55,321 nt of DNA. It comes from Clostridia bacterium. Lineage in GTDB: Bacteria > Bacillota > Clostridia > Christensenellales > Aristaeellaceae. The notes beneath the pieces are model-generated. The model had not been told where the DNA came from. It did no database searches and saw nothing but the letters and a program-made list of their open reading frames with translations. How positions within the stretch are numbered: position 1 is the first letter of the stretch; each line of letters opens with the position of its first letter. The translations under genes and the position numbers were made by a program. Below, piece by piece: positions 1 through 8,029 of this stretch. Where the stretch lies: positions 1 to 55,321 of the forward strand of contig JAFROK010000039.1 in NCBI GenBank assembly GCA_017429695.1. The letters run 5' to 3'.

Positions 1-780
1 ACCCACTGCACCACCGGTATGGCCTACATGACCCTGACCAAAGCGATCGAGAGCGGCGTAGACGTGATCGACACCGCGACGAGCTGCTTCTCCAACGGTA
101 CGAGCCAGGCGGCGACGGAGACCATGTTCTACGCCTGCCAGCAGTACGGTATCGAAACCGGATTGGACGAGAAGGTCATCAACAAGGTGAACGACTTCTT
201 CAAGCCCGTGAAGCAGAAGTACGTAGACAACGGCATGATCAACCCCAAGAGTATGGCCACTGACTCCCAGGCGCTGGTGTACAAGGTTCCCGGCGGTATG
301 CTGTCGAACATGATCGCTAACCTGAAGGATATGAACGCCATGGATAAGTTCGACGAAGCGCTGCTGGAGATCCCGGCGGTCCGCAAGGATCTGGGATATC
401 CGCCGCTGGTAACCCCGCTGAGCCAGATGGTCGGCAACCAGGCTGTGACCAACGTGCTGGTCGGCGAGCGTTACAAGAACATTTCCAACGAAGTCAAGAA
501 CTACTTCAAGGGCGAGTACGGCATCGCGCCCGCTCCGGTGGACAAAGCGCTGCAGGAGAAAATCCTGGGCGAAGGCGGACAGCCCACCGACTGCCGGATC
601 GAAGACGCGAAGCGCACCGGTGAAGACTTCGAAAAAGCGAAGAAGGCCCTGGGCGACCTGGCCGAGACCGAAGAAGACCTGATGAGCTGGATCTGCTTCC
701 CGAAGCAGGCGGAAGACTTCCTCAAGGCCCGCAAGGAAAAGCGCGAACAGGTTGTCAAGTACACGATCGAAGAAGCATAA
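1..780 (+). CDS. oadA: Sodium-pump decarboxylase alpha subunit (carboxyltransferase), 5' partial
   Basis: The frame is open from base 1, so the N-terminus lies outside the window. The visible part starts with HCTTGMAYMTLTKAIESG, the typical late TIM-barrel segment of oxaloacetate/pyruvate carboxyltransferases, and continues into the helical carboxylase C-terminal domain (PPLVTPLSQMVGNQA). In this family the subunit moves the carboxyl group of oxaloacetate (or a related acyl-CoA) onto biotin. The protein ends at KYTIEEA with no biotinyl domain, which fits the separate carrier protein encoded two genes on. The next gene starts 13 bases after the stop, so this is one operon. Oxaloacetate is the likeliest substrate; methylmalonyl-CoA is less likely given the pyruvate-carboxylase-like fold. 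Confidence 0.88.
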   Translation, partial: THCTTGMAYMTLTKAIESGVDVIDTATSCFSNGTSQAATETMFYACQQYGIETGLDEKVINKVNDFFKPVKQKYVDNGMINPKSMATDSQALVYKVPGGMLSNMIANLKDMNAMDKFDEALLEIPAVRKDLGYPPLVTPLSQMVGNQAVTNVLVGERYKNISNEVKNYFKGEYGIAPAPVDKALQEKILGEGGQPTDCRIEDAKRTGEDFEKAKKALGDLAETEEDLMSWICFPKQAEDFLKARKEKREQVVKYTIEEA

Positions 781-793
781 GGAGGCAGGATAG

Positions 794-1141
794 ATGGAAG
801 GCCGTCTGACTCTGAATATCGGAGATAACCTCCTTGACGCCCTGCTGGGATACCTGGTCGTATTTATCGGTCTGACCCTGCTGATGTGCGTGGTTGTTAT
901 CACAGGCAAGATCATGGTGGCAAAGCTGAAGAAGCCCGCCGAAGCGCCGGCCGCTGAAACGCCTGCCGCCAAGGCGGCTGCTCCCGCAGCACCGAAAAAG
1001 CTGGCTCCCGGCAGCGCCGGCGACGTCAAGCTGTACGATACGGATCCCCGGGATGCGGCCATGATTATGGCCATTGTCGCGGATAAGCTCCAGAAGCCCC
1101 TGAACGAACTTCGGTTCGTATCCATCAAGGAGGTCAAATAA
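794..1141 (+). CDS. oadG: Decarboxylase gamma subunit (OadG-like)
   Basis: This is a 115-residue protein with one N-terminal membrane segment (about residues 15-40, LGYLVVFIGLTLLMCVVV). An Ala/Pro-rich linker follows (about 48-75), then a short soluble tail (DPRDAAMIMAIVADKL). This is the OadG/sodium-pump gamma architecture: a small subunit that anchors the carboxyltransferase to the membrane beta subunit. A GGAGG at 781-785 gives good spacing to the ATG at 794. The stop is two bases before the next start, and that gene's ribosome site lies within this coding end, suggesting translational coupling. Identity rests on topology and context because the family is poorly conserved. Confidence 0.82.
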   Translation: MEGRLTLNIGDNLLDALLGYLVVFIGLTLLMCVVVITGKIMVAKLKKPAEAPAAETPAAKAAAPAAPKKLAPGSAGDVKLYDTDPRDAAMIMAIVADKLQKPLNELRFVSIKEVK

Positions 1142-1143
1142 CC

Positions 1144-1542
<399 letters not shown>

Positions 1543-1555
1543 GGGGGATTAAGAG

Positions 1556-2803
1556 ATGTTAGAATCCCTTGGAAAACTGGTAACGGAATCCGGATTTGCC
1601 GGATTCTTCAGCAACCCGGACGGATGGAGAAACCTGGTCATGATCGCCATCGCGTGCGTGCTGCTGTATCTGGGAATCAAGAAACAGTATGAGCCCCTGC
1701 TGATGGTCGGTATCGCGATGGGCTGCCTGCTGGCGAACGTTTCCTCCGTTTTTATGACGGCGGACGGAAGCCTGCCGGATGCCCTGTACCATCAGGACCT
1801 GTGGGATCGCTTCCTGAATGTGGAAGCTTATAAAGAGGGATACGAAGAGTATCTGCACAATTACGGGTACATTCTGGCGGAAGGCGGCTTGATCGATATC
1901 CTGTATATCGGCGTTAAGGCCGGTATCTATCCCTGCCTGATCTTCATGGGCATCGGCGCGATGACTGACTTCGGTCCGCTGATCTCCAACCCGAAGAGCC
2001 TGCTGCTGGGCGCGGCTGCGCAGTTCGGCGTATTCTTCGCCTTCTTCGGTGCGAACCTGCTGGGTTTTGACGCGCAGCAATCCGCTTCCATCGGTATCAT
2101 CGGCGGTGCGGATGGCCCGACAGCTATCCTGACCACCACCAAGCTGGCTCCCGAACTGCTGGGACCGATCGCCGTGGCAGCATACAGCTACATGGCGCTG
2201 ATCCCGATGATCCAGCCCCCGATTATGCGGGCCCTGACCACCGAGAAGGAACGCAGCGTCAAGATGACGCAGCTGCGTGAAGTCAGCAAGACCGAAAAGA
2301 TCCTGTTCCCGATCATCGTGACGATCTTCGTTGTTCTGCTGCTGCCCTCCACGGCTCCGTTGATCGGCTGCCTGATGTTCGGCAACCTGCTGAAGGAAAC
2401 CGGCGTCACCGAACGCCTGAGCGATGTGGCGCAGAATGCTCTGATGAACATCGTAACCCTGTTCCTGGGCATCAGCGTCGGCGCGACTATGGTCGGTTCC
2501 CGCTTCCTGACGCTGGATACGATCAAGATCGTCGTCCTGGGCCTGATTGCATTCTCTTTCAGCACCATCGGCGGCCTGCTGGTCGGCAAACTGATGTACA
2601 AGCTGAGCGGCGGCAAGATCAATCCGCTGATCGGTTCTGCAGGCGTGTCCGCGGTTCCTATGGCGGCCCGCGTTTCCCAGCGCGAAGGCCAGAAGGCCAA
2701 TCCTTCCAACTTCCTGCTGATGCACGCCATGGGCCCGAACGTGGCCGGCGTGATCGGAAGCGCGATTGCAGCCGGATTCCTGATCAGTATGTTTGGTGGC
2801 TGA
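1556..2803 (+). CDS. oadB: Sodium-translocating decarboxylase beta subunit
   Basis: This 415-residue multi-pass membrane protein is the ion pump: it decarboxylates carboxyl-biotin and exports sodium. The family signature IGGADGPTAILTT (about residues 181-193) contains the conserved aspartate thought to take part in sodium binding. The C-terminal half has the matching repeat (SAGVSAVPMAARVSQ). The length is normal for OadB, MmdB and GcdB. The gene is 13 bases after the carrier gene, with GGGGGA as ribosome site, and is closed by a strong terminator. The operon would conserve decarboxylation energy as a sodium gradient during fermentation. Confidence 0.93.
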   Translation: MLESLGKLVTESGFAGFFSNPDGWRNLVMIAIACVLLYLGIKKQYEPLLMVGIAMGCLLANVSSVFMTADGSLPDALYHQDLWDRFLNVEAYKEGYEEYLHNYGYILAEGGLIDILYIGVKAGIYPCLIFMGIGAMTDFGPLISNPKSLLLGAAAQFGVFFAFFGANLLGFDAQQSASIGIIGGADGPTAILTTTKLAPELLGPIAVAAYSYMALIPMIQPPIMRALTTEKERSVKMTQLREVSKTEKILFPIIVTIFVVLLLPSTAPLIGCLMFGNLLKETGVTERLSDVAQNALMNIVTLFLGISVGATMVGSRFLTLDTIKIVVLGLIAFSFSTIGGLLVGKLMYKLSGGKINPLIGSAGVSAVPMAARVSQREGQKANPSNFLLMHAMGPNVAGVIGSAIAAGFLISMFGG

Positions 2804-2823
2804 TCGAATTAAATATGATTTAG

Positions 2824-2849
2824 AACGGAGCTTCGGCTCCGTTTTTCTT
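2824..2849 (+). terminator. Intrinsic terminator of the decarboxylase operon
   Basis: An 8-bp perfect stem AACGGAGC/GCTCCGTT closed by a TTCG tetraloop is followed by a T-rich run. It lies 20 bases after the oadB stop. Confidence 0.9.
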
Positions 2850-2880
2850 GCATTTTTATCGGATATCAAAACTGTATACT

Positions 2881-2923
2881 TTGCATTTACGGGGCTTTTA
2901 TGATATCTTAAAGACTATCATAA
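2881..2923 (+). promoter_or_regulatory. Putative promoter with overlapping inverted repeat
   Basis: TTGCAT (2881-2886) and TATCTT (2904-2909) are 17 bases apart, ahead of the acetyltransferase gene. An exact 8-bp inverted repeat, TTATGATA (2898-2905) and TATCATAA (2916-2923), overlaps the -10 box and could be an operator. No regulator is assigned. Confidence 0.4.
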
Positions 2924-2932
2924 GGCAGGGGA

Positions 2933-2961
2933 AAAGACAAAAGAACCGTCCCCTTGTCTTT
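2933..2961 (+). repeat. Short hairpin element AAAGACAA/TTGTCTTT
   Basis: AAAGACAA (2933-2940) and TTGTCTTT (2954-2961) form an exact 8-bp stem around AAGAACCGTCCCC, just upstream of the acetyltransferase ribosome site (GGAGG, 2973-2977). The GAACCGTCCCC core resembles dispersed REP-like motifs I recall from other Clostridia; that resemblance is from memory. It could also act as a 5'-UTR hairpin. Confidence 0.45.
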
Positions 2962-2986
2962 CTTGTTTTGATGGAGGAGCAAAGGA

Positions 2987-3535
2987 ATGAGATTTCCGGA
3001 AAGGGAAATTACGCTGAAGGACGGGCGGACTTGTGTCCTGAAGCCTACGGGGCCGGAAGTGGCGGCGGAAATGATTGTATATATGAAGATCACAGCCGGT
3101 GAAACCGAATGGCTGCTGCGATATCCGGACGAGGTGAACTTTACCCTGGAAGGCGAACAGGATATCCTCGGGAAAATCCTGGATGATCCTGGACATGTGA
3201 TGATGGCGGCCATCGTGGACGGGAAGGTGGCCGGCAACGCCAGCATCAGCGGAATCGGCAACAAACGGAAAATCCTGCACCGCTGCTCCCTGGCCATCGC
3301 GCTGTACCGGGAATACTGGAGCCTGGGGATCGGCCGGGCGATGATTGAATACCTGATCGAACTGGCGAAGGAAATCGGTTTCAGCCAGATGGACCTGGAA
3401 GTTGTGGCGGAGAATACGCAGGCCCAGGCCCTGTACCGGAAATGCGGGTTTATTGAGACCGGCCGGCGGCACAACGCACTGAAGTTTGACGACGGAAGCA
3501 TGCATGATGAGATCCTGATGTACCGGGATCTGTGA
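2987..3535 (+). CDS. GNAT family N-acetyltransferase
   Basis: This 182-residue single-domain acetyltransferase shows the acetyl-CoA binding region with YREYWSLGIGRAMIEYLI (about residues 104-121) and the late NTQAQALYRKCGFIETGRR segment typical of RimI/RimL-like enzymes. The substrate amine (protein N-terminus, ribosomal protein, polyamine or antibiotic) cannot be read from the sequence. The ATG has GGAGG ten bases upstream. It stands alone between a terminator and a convergent argF, with its own putative promoter. A heptamer repeat block begins five bases after its stop. Confidence 0.85.
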   Translation: MRFPEREITLKDGRTCVLKPTGPEVAAEMIVYMKITAGETEWLLRYPDEVNFTLEGEQDILGKILDDPGHVMMAAIVDGKVAGNASISGIGNKRKILHRCSLAIALYREYWSLGIGRAMIEYLIELAKEIGFSQMDLEVVAENTQAQALYRKCGFIETGRRHNALKFDDGSMHDEILMYRDL

Positions 3536-3539
3536 TAAT

Positions 3540-3588
3540 AGTTATCAGTTGTCAGAAATCAGTTTTCAGTTATCAGATATCAATTTTT
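3540..3588. repeat. Heptamer tandem repeat block A (7 units)
   Basis: Seven consecutive 7-bp units of the TCAGTTN family run between the acetyltransferase stop and the argF terminator. Read in one phase they are AGTTATC, AGTTGTC, AGAAATC, AGTTTTC, AGTTATC, AGATATC and AATTTTT. This is the longest block of this subfamily in the window. Confidence 0.85.
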
Positions 3589-3595
3589 AATATGA

Positions 3596-3631
3596 AAAAG
3601 CCGGATCAGCGGAAAAACTGATCCGGCTTTT
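3596..3631 (-). terminator. Bidirectional intrinsic terminator after argF
   Basis: A 14-bp perfect stem (AAAAGCCGGATCAG and its complement) encloses an 8-base loop and ends in A/T runs on both sides. It can serve argF on the minus strand and the acetyltransferase on the plus strand. Confidence 0.9.
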
Positions 3632-3640
3632 CAACTTTCA

Positions 3641-4627
3641 TTACAGTGTGGCGGCCATAACGGCTTTGATGGTGTGCATGCGGTTTTCCGCTTCGTCGAA
3701 GACGATGGACTGGGGACCTTCAAAGACTTCGTCGGTCACTTCCATACAGTCGACACCAAACTTTTCGTAGATGCTTTTGCCGATGGATGTGTTCAGGTCG
3801 TGGAAGGAAGGAAGGCAGTGCATGAAGACGCACTGGGGACCGGCCTTGCGCATCACTTCGGCGGTGACCCGGTAGGGCAGCAGGTCCTGAATCCGGGTTT
3901 CCCAGACATAATCCGGTTCGCCCATGGATACCCATACGTCCGTATAGATCACATGGGCACCGGTGACGGCGGCGGTAACATCTTCTTCAAATTCCAGGAC
4001 GGCACCGGTTTCCGCGGCAATTTTGCGGCATTCGTCAATCAGTCGGGAATCCGGATGGTACTTTTTCGGCGCGCAGGCAACAAAGTGCATGCCCATTTTG
4101 GCGCAGCCAACCATCAGGGAATTGCCCATATTGTACCGGGCGTCTCCCATGTAGACCAGCTTGATACCGGAGAGGGAACCGAAGTGTTCCCGGATGGTCA
4201 GCAGGTCCGCCAGGATTTGGGTCGGGTGGAATTCATTGGTCAGGCCGTTCCAAACCGGGACGCCGGAATAACGGGCCAGGTCTTCCACAATCTGCTGGCC
4301 GAAGCCGCGGTATTCGATACCATCGTACATGCGGCCGAGAACGCGGGCGGTATCGGCAATGCTTTCTTTTTTGCCGATCTGGCTTCCCGAAGGATCCAGA
4401 TAGGTGCAGTTCATGCCCAGATCGTACGCGGCCACTTCAAAGGCACAGCGGGTGCGGGTGCTGGTTTTTTCAAAAATCAGGGCGATATTTTTACCCGGGA
4501 ATTCCGCATGTGGAATACCGGCTTTTTTCTTTTGCTTCAGGTCTGCAGCCAGATCCAGCAGGCCGGTGATATCGGCCGGGGACAGGTCCAGCAGTTTGAG
4601 GAAGGAACGCTGGGACAGATGGAACAT
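3641..4627 (-). CDS. argF: Ornithine carbamoyltransferase
   Basis: This enzyme makes citrulline from ornithine and carbamoyl phosphate, either in arginine biosynthesis or, running backwards, in the arginine deiminase pathway. The 328-residue protein has the carbamoyl-phosphate motif STRTR (56-60), the HPTQ motif, the ornithine-binding SMG loop (VWVSMGEP) and HCLP (270-273). Length and motifs are normal. AAGGAG lies nine bases before the ATG. It is monocistronic here, with no other arginine gene nearby, so the sequence does not settle whether it is the anabolic or catabolic type. Confidence 0.95.
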   Translation of the reverse strand: MFHLSQRSFLKLLDLSPADITGLLDLAADLKQKKKAGIPHAEFPGKNIALIFEKTSTRTRCAFEVAAYDLGMNCTYLDPSGSQIGKKESIADTARVLGRMYDGIEYRGFGQQIVEDLARYSGVPVWNGLTNEFHPTQILADLLTIREHFGSLSGIKLVYMGDARYNMGNSLMVGCAKMGMHFVACAPKKYHPDSRLIDECRKIAAETGAVLEFEEDVTAAVTGAHVIYTDVWVSMGEPDYVWETRIQDLLPYRVTAEVMRKAGPQCVFMHCLPSFHDLNTSIGKSIYEKFGVDCMEVTDEVFEGPQSIVFDEAENRMHTIKAVMAATL

Positions 4628-4672
4628 TGAGGGTCACTCCTTTTTCATGCATCAAAGCGAATGAATAACATG

Positions 4673-4702
4673 ATTATAGAATATCCGGAAGCAGAGCGTC
4701 AA
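4673..4702 (-). promoter_or_regulatory. argF promoter
   Basis: On the minus strand, TTGACG (4702-4697) and TATAAT (4678-4673) are 18 bases apart, about 45 bases upstream of the argF start. The T/A-rich stretch downstream (GAATAACATGATTA on the plus strand) loosely resembles an ArgR half-site, but I would not call it one. Confidence 0.6.
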
Positions 4703-4756
4703 TGCAGCTGAAAAGGAAAGACAAAAGGGAGACAACAATAAAATTGTTTGTTCCCC

Positions 4757-4786
4757 TTTACAAGCACAATAAATTTGTGCTATAGT
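4757..4786 (+). promoter_or_regulatory. Promoter and operator of the XRE/S24 repressor
   Basis: TTTACA (4757-4762) and TATAGT (4781-4786) form an 18-base-spaced promoter. The palindrome GCACAA-N5-TTGTGC (4764-4780) fills that spacer almost exactly, so a bound repressor would block RNA polymerase. A second, smaller inverted repeat ACAAT-N3-ATTGT lies at 4735-4747. Autorepression is inferred. Confidence 0.65.
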
Positions 4787-4794
4787 AGGGGCGG

Positions 4795-5619
4795 ATGAGA
4801 AACGGGGGGATGGGAATGGCCCGCACAGAACGGAAAGAAGCCGGCTCCCTGATGAACAAGGCCGGTGTTTCCTATGGCGATATGATCCGCCAATGCCGGA
4901 AGGAGCGGGGCCTGAGCCAGGAAGAGCTCGGCTCCCTGGTCAGCGTCGGGAAAAATGCCGTCGGCGCGTGGGAAGCCGGCCGCAGCCGGCCGGACCTGAG
5001 CAGCGTGCCGGTAATCTGCGAGGCTTTGGGAATTTCTGTTCCGGAATTTTATGGCCTTCAGGAACCGGAATCCAGCTATGAATCACGTGTCTTTATTGAC
5101 CGGTTCGATCAGCTGAACGATTATCACCGGCAGGTGATCCTGCGGGAGATGGACGTACTGATTGAAATGCAGGAAAAGGCGAAACCGGTCCGGAAATTGA
5201 TCCGGATATATCGAAACGACCTGGCCGCATGCGCGGGGCCCAGTTTCAGCATCGGGGACGACGCCGGCGAACCCATATGGCTGTATGCCGACAGCATCAC
5301 CGAGCAGGCAGATGAGATTATCTCAGTCAGCGGAAACAGTATGGAACCGGTATTTCATGACGGGGATCAGGTGCTTGTCCGGCATATGCCGGCAATCCGT
5401 CCCGGTGAAATCGGCATCTTTACAAACGGAGACGCCGGATATATCAAAGAGTATCAGAAAGACGGCCTGCGCAGCCTGAACCCAGATTATCCGATGATGC
5501 GCTTTGCGGACGGAGACGAAGTCCGCTGCATCGGAAAGGTGATCGGAAAAGTAAAAAAGGCCATGGTTGCTTCCATGAACGATATTGAACGTTATCAGAA
5601 TGCTTACGAGAGAGGATGA
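4795..5619 (+). CDS. XRE-family repressor with S24 (LexA/CI-like) self-cleaving domain
   Basis: The protein has 274 residues from the first ATG; ATGs at 4810 and 4816 are also possible, the last having GGGGGG six bases upstream. An XRE helix-turn-helix (about 27-80, CRKERGLSQEELGSLVSVG) precedes an S24 peptidase domain. SGNSMEP gives the candidate serine S182 and GYIKEYQK the lysine K218. An Ala-Gly bond at 147-148 lies 34 residues before the serine, as in LexA. These features predict a repressor that cleaves itself when RecA or another trigger is active. It forms a two-gene unit with the LexA-like winged helix six bases downstream. It resembles phage or mobile-element repressors, but no such element surrounds it. 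Confidence 0.85.
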   Translation: MRNGGMGMARTERKEAGSLMNKAGVSYGDMIRQCRKERGLSQEELGSLVSVGKNAVGAWEAGRSRPDLSSVPVICEALGISVPEFYGLQEPESSYESRVFIDRFDQLNDYHRQVILREMDVLIEMQEKAKPVRKLIRIYRNDLAACAGPSFSIGDDAGEPIWLYADSITEQADEIISVSGNSMEPVFHDGDQVLVRHMPAIRPGEIGIFTNGDAGYIKEYQKDGLRSLNPDYPMMRFADGDEVRCIGKVIGKVKKAMVASMNDIERYQNAYERG

Positions 5620-5625
5620 AGAAGA

Positions 5626-5880
5626 ATGATCAGCCGTACACCGAGAAACAGACAGACCAGGAATGTGATCCTGCATTATATGGTATCCTTTGCCATGGAA
5701 CAGGGAAGACAGCCGTCCGTGCGGGAAATCGGAGAAGCCGCCGGCCTGATGTCCACATCGACGACGGCCGGATACCTGAACCGTATGGTGAATGAAGGCC
5801 TGCTGGAAAAGATTCCGCAGCGCCGGAGAAACTATATCGTGACGACCTCCGGCGCCGCATTGGTGAAAAAAGCAGGCTGA
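5626..5880 (+). CDS. Stand-alone LexA-type winged-helix DNA-binding protein
   Basis: The 84 residues match only the N-terminal DNA-binding domain of LexA: the PSVREIGEAAGLMSTSTT recognition region and the NRMVNEGLLEK wing. The protease domain is absent. The end is a clean stop with no downstream coding remnant in any frame, because the next gene is convergent and starts at the following base. It may compete with a full LexA at its sites, or act with the upstream XRE/S24 protein, which supplies the missing S24 module. GAGAGGATG upstream gives a usable ribosome site. A simple phage-like MarR/LexA-domain regulator is the alternative. Confidence 0.8.
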   Translation: MISRTPRNRQTRNVILHYMVSFAMEQGRQPSVREIGEAAGLMSTSTTAGYLNRMVNEGLLEKIPQRRRNYIVTTSGAALVKKAG

Positions 5881-6294
5881 TCAGGCCTTCTGATGGAACT
5901 GATGATTGCAGCGGACACAGGTGATTTCCTTATCGCCTGTGCCTTTTTTCATGCGGAGCAAAACTTTGCAGTTCGGGCACCTGAAATATTTGTAGTCCTT
6001 CCGGTTCTGCATGCGTTTGACGAACTGGCGCGACTTTGTTTTGACATTGGAGGTCAGGGCCAGGTATTTCCTGTTTTCGGCCAGGCGCTTTTCATTGTTG
6101 CAGGAAAGCATTCTGAACAGGGTCCAGACATACAGGCCGAAGCCCACATAAATCAGGATCGGCAGGCCGGTAAACCGGGCCACCAGCGAGATGACCAGGC
6201 CGGTAATCAGGGTAAACATGCTGAGGTTATCAGGACCGTGTCGGCCCTGCATGAAGCGGGCCAGGGCGGCTTTAATCCGGGACCAGAATGACAT
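5881..6294 (-). CDS. Membrane protein with C-terminal zinc ribbon, last gene of the Hsp70 cassette
   Basis: This 137-residue protein of no named family has two hydrophobic segments (about 27-44 and 46-63). A basic stretch follows, then a C-terminal zinc ribbon with CPNC and CVRC pairs (about 109-131). It would sit in the membrane with the ribbon in the cytosol. It is 48 bases after the J-protein gene and transcribed with it, which suggests a membrane-side partner or adaptor for the chaperone cassette. Its stop directly abuts the stop of the LexA-like gene, with no terminator between them. The function is inferred only from neighbours. Confidence 0.65.
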   Translation of the reverse strand: MSFWSRIKAALARFMQGRHGPDNLSMFTLITGLVISLVARFTGLPILIYVGFGLYVWTLFRMLSCNNEKRLAENRKYLALTSNVKTKSRQFVKRMQNRKDYKYFRCPNCKVLLRMKKGTGDKEITCVRCNHQFHQKA

Positions 6295-6342
6295 AGGAGA
6301 ACCTTCTTTCTGTATTCGTAAGATGGTGGGATATCAATTTCA

Positions 6343-7170
6343 TCAGCACCAGAAGGCGCGGCCGCAGCAGCAGTTCAGGAGAATGTTGGCAGCGAAACAG
6401 GTGAGGCAGGGATTGCCGCAGAGCATGGAGCGGAAATCGTAGCCGCCTTGGGAGCGGTTCTGGTGATAAGCCTGGCGGCCGCTTTCCACGGTGGAAAGCA
6501 GTTGCTGGTATTCGTCATCGTTTGGAGCCATCCGGACAGCGGAGCGGGCATGATCCAGTGCGGAAATACGGTTTCCCAGTCCCAGGTCCGCCCGGGCATA
6601 CAGGGCGTGCCAGTCGGCATCGTGCTGGGGGACGCGGTTCAGCAGTTGCATGGCCTCCGTATATTTGCCGGCGCGAAGCAGGTCGGCTGCGGAACGCAGG
6701 TCCGGATTCGAATAGGAACGGGAACGGAAGCCGGTTTCACGGCTTTGCGACGCGCCGCCGAAGAACGCGGCGAAAGGATCAAACCCGTAAGAACCGAAGG
6801 GGTTGCCGGATTGCTGCTGTTGATTATCATAGCGGTATTCATAGTGATAGCCGGAACCGGAAGACTGATTCTGGGAGGAACCGTATGAATTGCCATATCC
6901 GTATGGATTTCCGTAGGAACTGCCGGAGGAACCGTATGATCCGCCGGGGGATGAACCGTAGGAGCTTCCGAAGGGGGAGGAACCGCCGCCTTTTTTGATC
7001 TGCAGCGCTTGGGTATAGGCTTCGTTGACTTCGCGCATTTTCTGCTCAGCGGCCTTATCCCCGGGATTCAGGTCCGGGTGGTATTTTTTGGCGAGCTTTC
7101 GATAGGCAGATTTGATTTCATCCTCGGAGGCGGAAGAAGAAACGCCCAGGACGGCAAAGGGATCATTCAT
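6343..7170 (-). CDS. J-domain protein with low-complexity linker and TPR-like tail
   Basis: This 275-residue Hsp70 co-chaperone has an N-terminal J domain (residues 2-65) with the HPD motif at 31-33, needed to stimulate Hsp70 ATPase. A Gly/Ser/Tyr/Gln-rich region (about 60-150, with many YGSS-type repeats) follows, then a tetratricopeptide-like helical segment (about 160-240). It lacks the zinc-finger and client-binding domains of classical DnaJ, so it is a specialised J-protein. The start overlaps the stop of the DUF5685 gene by eight bases, implying coupled translation. The C-terminus ([15 protein letters not shown]) is unusually cysteine-rich. Confidence 0.85.
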   Translation of the reverse strand: MNDPFAVLGVSSSASEDEIKSAYRKLAKKYHPDLNPGDKAAEQKMREVNEAYTQALQIKKGGGSSPFGSSYGSSPGGSYGSSGSSYGNPYGYGNSYGSSQNQSSGSGYHYEYRYDNQQQQSGNPFGSYGFDPFAAFFGGASQSRETGFRSRSYSNPDLRSAADLLRAGKYTEAMQLLNRVPQHDADWHALYARADLGLGNRISALDHARSAVRMAPNDDEYQQLLSTVESGRQAYHQNRSQGGYDFRSMLCGNPCLTCFAANILLNCCCGRAFWC

Positions 7171-8014
7171 CTGGCAGGGTCACATCCTTTCCGTATCGTT
7201 TTCTCATATTCAGCACGTAGCGCTGCCAGACGCCGCTGTACAGGATGTTCCGGAGGATATCCAGATCCTTTTCCAGTGGCAGGAGTTCAAAGTGTTCTGT
7301 GGCCTCGGCAATCAGCATTTCCAGGGTTTCCCGGCAGAAGTCTTCATAATCTTCCCGGTCGTGCCACCGCCGCAGGGGATTGAAACGGCCGGCTTTCACA
7401 TCGGCATCGTAATCCTCCCAGGCGTCCATCCAGTAGACAAAACGGCCGAGGCCTACGCCGATGGCATAGAGCTCCGGCGACCAGATATCATCCGGGTCGG
7501 GTACGAAGCAGGCGCCCAGCATTTCCCCGGAGAGGTTGCAGAGGAGATCCGGATCCGGGTCCGGTGCTTTTTCCCCTGCCCAGAGGCGGTTCAGCGCACC
7601 TTCCGCACGGGTGGACTGCCGCGGATATCCGGCACAGACGGACAGCGCTTTTTTCCGGAAAGCTTTTTCACCGGTTTTCCCGGAAAGGGAGGCATCGTCC
7701 AGCTTCTGGTCCTTGCATTTCAGATAAAACAGGAAGATGTTCATATCCGCCGCATAATCAATCATTTTTGAGGACAGGGCGATATGCTGCTTCAGGGGAT
7801 GAACCGCACAGCGGGATGTTTTTTCGGTCGTTTCAGGCTCATAAAGGGAGGACAGCAGCATGGCCAGGAATGTCATATCGTTGCTGAGGGAAAGCCGGCC
7901 CGTCTGGCCGTAACGGCTTTCCAGTGAATGGCACAGGCCGCAGTAGACAGACCGGTAGGTGCGCTTCTGCTCATCGGAAAGCCGGGAAAGATCCGGCGCT
8001 ATATATCCGAACAT
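7163..8014 (-). CDS. DUF5685 family protein
   Basis: This 283-residue protein starts with [12 protein letters not shown] and the [13 protein letters not shown] motif characteristic of DUF5685. Its role is not known. Two close cysteines plus scattered CAVHP and CAGYP cysteines suggest metal binding or redox sensitivity, which is inference. The gene lies 15 bases after the Hsp70 gene and overlaps the J-protein gene, so the three are almost certainly cotranscribed. I recall this gene near Hsp70/J pairs in other Clostridia, but cannot confirm how general that is. Confidence 0.75.
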   Translation of the reverse strand: MFGYIAPDLSRLSDEQKRTYRSVYCGLCHSLESRYGQTGRLSLSNDMTFLAMLLSSLYEPETTEKTSRCAVHPLKQHIALSSKMIDYAADMNIFLFYLKCKDQKLDDASLSGKTGEKAFRKKALSVCAGYPRQSTRAEGALNRLWAGEKAPDPDPDLLCNLSGEMLGACFVPDPDDIWSPELYAIGVGLGRFVYWMDAWEDYDADVKAGRFNPLRRWHDREDYEDFCRETLEMLIAEATEHFELLPLEKDLDILRNILYSGVWQRYVLNMRKRYGKDVTLPDE

Positions 8015-8029
8015 GGCTTGCCTCCCGGG

